Shown piece after piece: positions 6,013 to 6,934 of a DNA stretch of 6,934 bases. The stretch covers positions 1-6,934 of the forward strand of contig CAZPXF010000095.1 in the NCBI GenBank assembly GCA_964590945.1, given 5' to 3'. Each line of letters opens with the position of its first letter. Positions within the stretch are counted from its first letter, which is position 1. The position numbers and the translations under genes are program-made. This DNA comes from CAZPXF01 sp964590945 (GTDB lineage Bacteria > Bacillota > Clostridia > Lachnospirales > Lachnospiraceae). The notes under the pieces were generated by a model, which saw only the letters and a list, made by a program, of their open reading frames with translations, was not told where the DNA came from and made no database searches.

Positions 6013-6031
6013 TCTTTAACGATGTTAAAGA
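6013..6031 (+). repeat. Perfect palindrome / 5' stem-loop in the gap leader
   Basis: TCTTTAAC (6013-6020), a three-base GAT centre and GTTAAAGA (6024-6031) form a perfect 8+3+8 inverted repeat. It begins about 13 bases after the predicted transcription start. As DNA it has the geometry of a repressor operator; as RNA it would be an 8-bp stem-loop near the 5' end. It is not followed by a T run, so it is not a terminator. It does not match the Rex (TTGTTAA-type) or cre consensus. Confidence 0.6.
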
Positions 6032-6073
6032 TTCAAATAAAAAACAATCATGAACTAATAGGAGGAATTAATC

Positions 6074-6934
6074 ATGGCAGTAAAAGTAGCGATTAATGGA
6101 TTCGGACGTATTGGTCGTCTTGCATTCAGACAGATGTTCGGTGCAGAAGGATATGAAGTAGTTGCAATCAACGATTTGACAAGTCCAAAGATGCTGGCTC
6201 ATTTGTTAAAATATGATTCTTCTCAGGGAACATACGCTTTGGCAAGCACAGTATCCGCAGGAGAGGATTCTATCACAGTTGATGGAAAAGAGATTAAGAT
6301 TTATGCATTCCCGGATGCAAATAATTGCCCATGGGGAGAGATCGGCGTAGATGTTGTTCTTGAGTGCTCCGGATTCTATACATCCAAAGCAAAAGCTCAG
6401 GCTCATATCAATGCAGGAGCAAGAAAAGTAGTTATTTCCGCACCGGCTGGAAATGACCTGCCAACGATCGTATATAATGTTAACCACAAGACGCTGACGG
6501 CAGAGGATAAGATCATTTCCGCAGCTTCCTGTACAACGAACTGTCTTGCGCCAATGGCTAAGGCTCTGAACGACCTTGCACCGATCAAGTCCGGTATCAT
6601 GTGTACGATCCATGCTTACACAGGCGACCAGATGACACTTGACGGACCACAGAGAAAGGGTGATCTCAGAAGATCCCGTGCAGCAGCAGTTAATATCGTT
6701 CCTAACAGCACAGGCGCTGCAAAGGCTATCGGTCTCGTTATTCCGGAGCTTAACGGCAAGCTGATCGGAGCTGCTCAGCGTGTTCCAACGCCTACAGGAT
6801 CCACAACAATCCTTACAGCAGTAGTTGAGGGAACCCCATCTGTAGATGATATCAATGCTGCAATGAAGGCTGCTTCTACAGAATCCTTCGGATACAACAC
6901 AGATGAGATCGTTTCCAGCGATATCGTTGGTATG
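6074..6934 (+). CDS. gap: Glyceraldehyde-3-phosphate dehydrogenase, type I (partial, 3' end beyond window)
   Basis: GAPDH oxidises glyceraldehyde 3-phosphate with phosphate and NAD+ to 1,3-bisphosphoglycerate in glycolysis. The frame is open to the window edge, giving 287 of the roughly 335 residues expected. Seen in order: the Rossmann dinucleotide motif INGFGRIGR (7-15), IND (32-34) whose aspartate favours NAD+ over NADP+, KYDSSQG (46-52), ECSG (97-100), the catalytic SAASCTTNCLAP with Cys153, the partner His180 in CTIHAYTGDQ, the phosphate-binding RRSRAAA (199-205), and AQRVPTPTGS (234-243). The start has AGGAGG (6060-6065) eight bases upstream. Codon choice looks narrow (many GCA, ATC and GTT), as in highly expressed genes. 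It has its own promoter with two inverted repeats. The catabolic NAD form is favoured over a gluconeogenic GapB type. Only the last part of the catalytic domain is missing. Confidence 0.99.
   Translation, partial: MAVKVAINGFGRIGRLAFRQMFGAEGYEVVAINDLTSPKMLAHLLKYDSSQGTYALASTVSAGEDSITVDGKEIKIYAFPDANNCPWGEIGVDVVLECSGFYTSKAKAQAHINAGARKVVISAPAGNDLPTIVYNVNHKTLTAEDKIISAASCTTNCLAPMAKALNDLAPIKSGIMCTIHAYTGDQMTLDGPQRKGDLRRSRAAAVNIVPNSTGAAKAIGLVIPELNGKLIGAAQRVPTPTGSTTILTAVVEGTPSVDDINAAMKAASTESFGYNTDEIVSSDIVGM

Noticed and set aside
6206..6613. 135-codon open frame on the minus strand within gap.
   Set aside because: It is antisense to the highly conserved catalytic region of GAPDH; such frames are common opposite strongly biased genes.

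Overview
The window looks like a core chromosomal segment of a Gram-positive anaerobe of the class Clostridia, most plausibly a Lachnospiraceae-type gut bacterium. This is inferred from strong AGGAGG-type ribosome binding sites, a Gram-positive (B. subtilis-like) LexA box in front of recA, the recA-recX-rny order, and protein sequences that read like clostridial orthologues. I see no transposase, integrase, CRISPR array, tRNA, rRNA or other sign of an accessory region.

Layout. Bases 1-243 hold the unidentified end of whatever lies upstream, a long hairpin that probably terminates it (68-115), then the recA promoter (167-195) with an overlapping SOS box (206-219). recA (244-1302) and recX (1305-1925) follow with 2 bases between them, forming a recombinase/regulator pair. 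A separate consensus promoter overlapping the recX stop codon drives rny (2005-3552, RNase Y), which ends at a textbook intrinsic terminator (3560-3594). Convergent to it on the minus strand is a SpoVB-like MOP-superfamily flippase (3671-4987). Divergent from that gene is a PHP-domain phosphoesterase of the histidinol-phosphatase type (5131-5940). A promoter with two inverted repeats then precedes gap (6074 to the window end), a NAD-type glyceraldehyde-3-phosphate dehydrogenase cut off by the window edge after 287 codons.

How the genes work together. recA and recX are a functional pair: RecX modulates RecA filaments, and both are probably induced on DNA damage. rny is the major mRNA-decay endonuclease of Firmicutes and has its own promoter. 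The flippase and the PHP gene share a divergent promoter region but no obvious pathway. gap is an independent glycolytic unit.

I did not find a previously undescribed system. The coding content is conventional. The points worth a second look are regulatory: the rny leader, where the Shine-Dalgarno sequence lies inside a perfect small hairpin, the GTG start is at long spacing and an out-of-frame GTG sits at the optimal spacing; and the gap control region, with a promoter-spanning inverted repeat and a perfect 8+3+8 palindrome in the leader.
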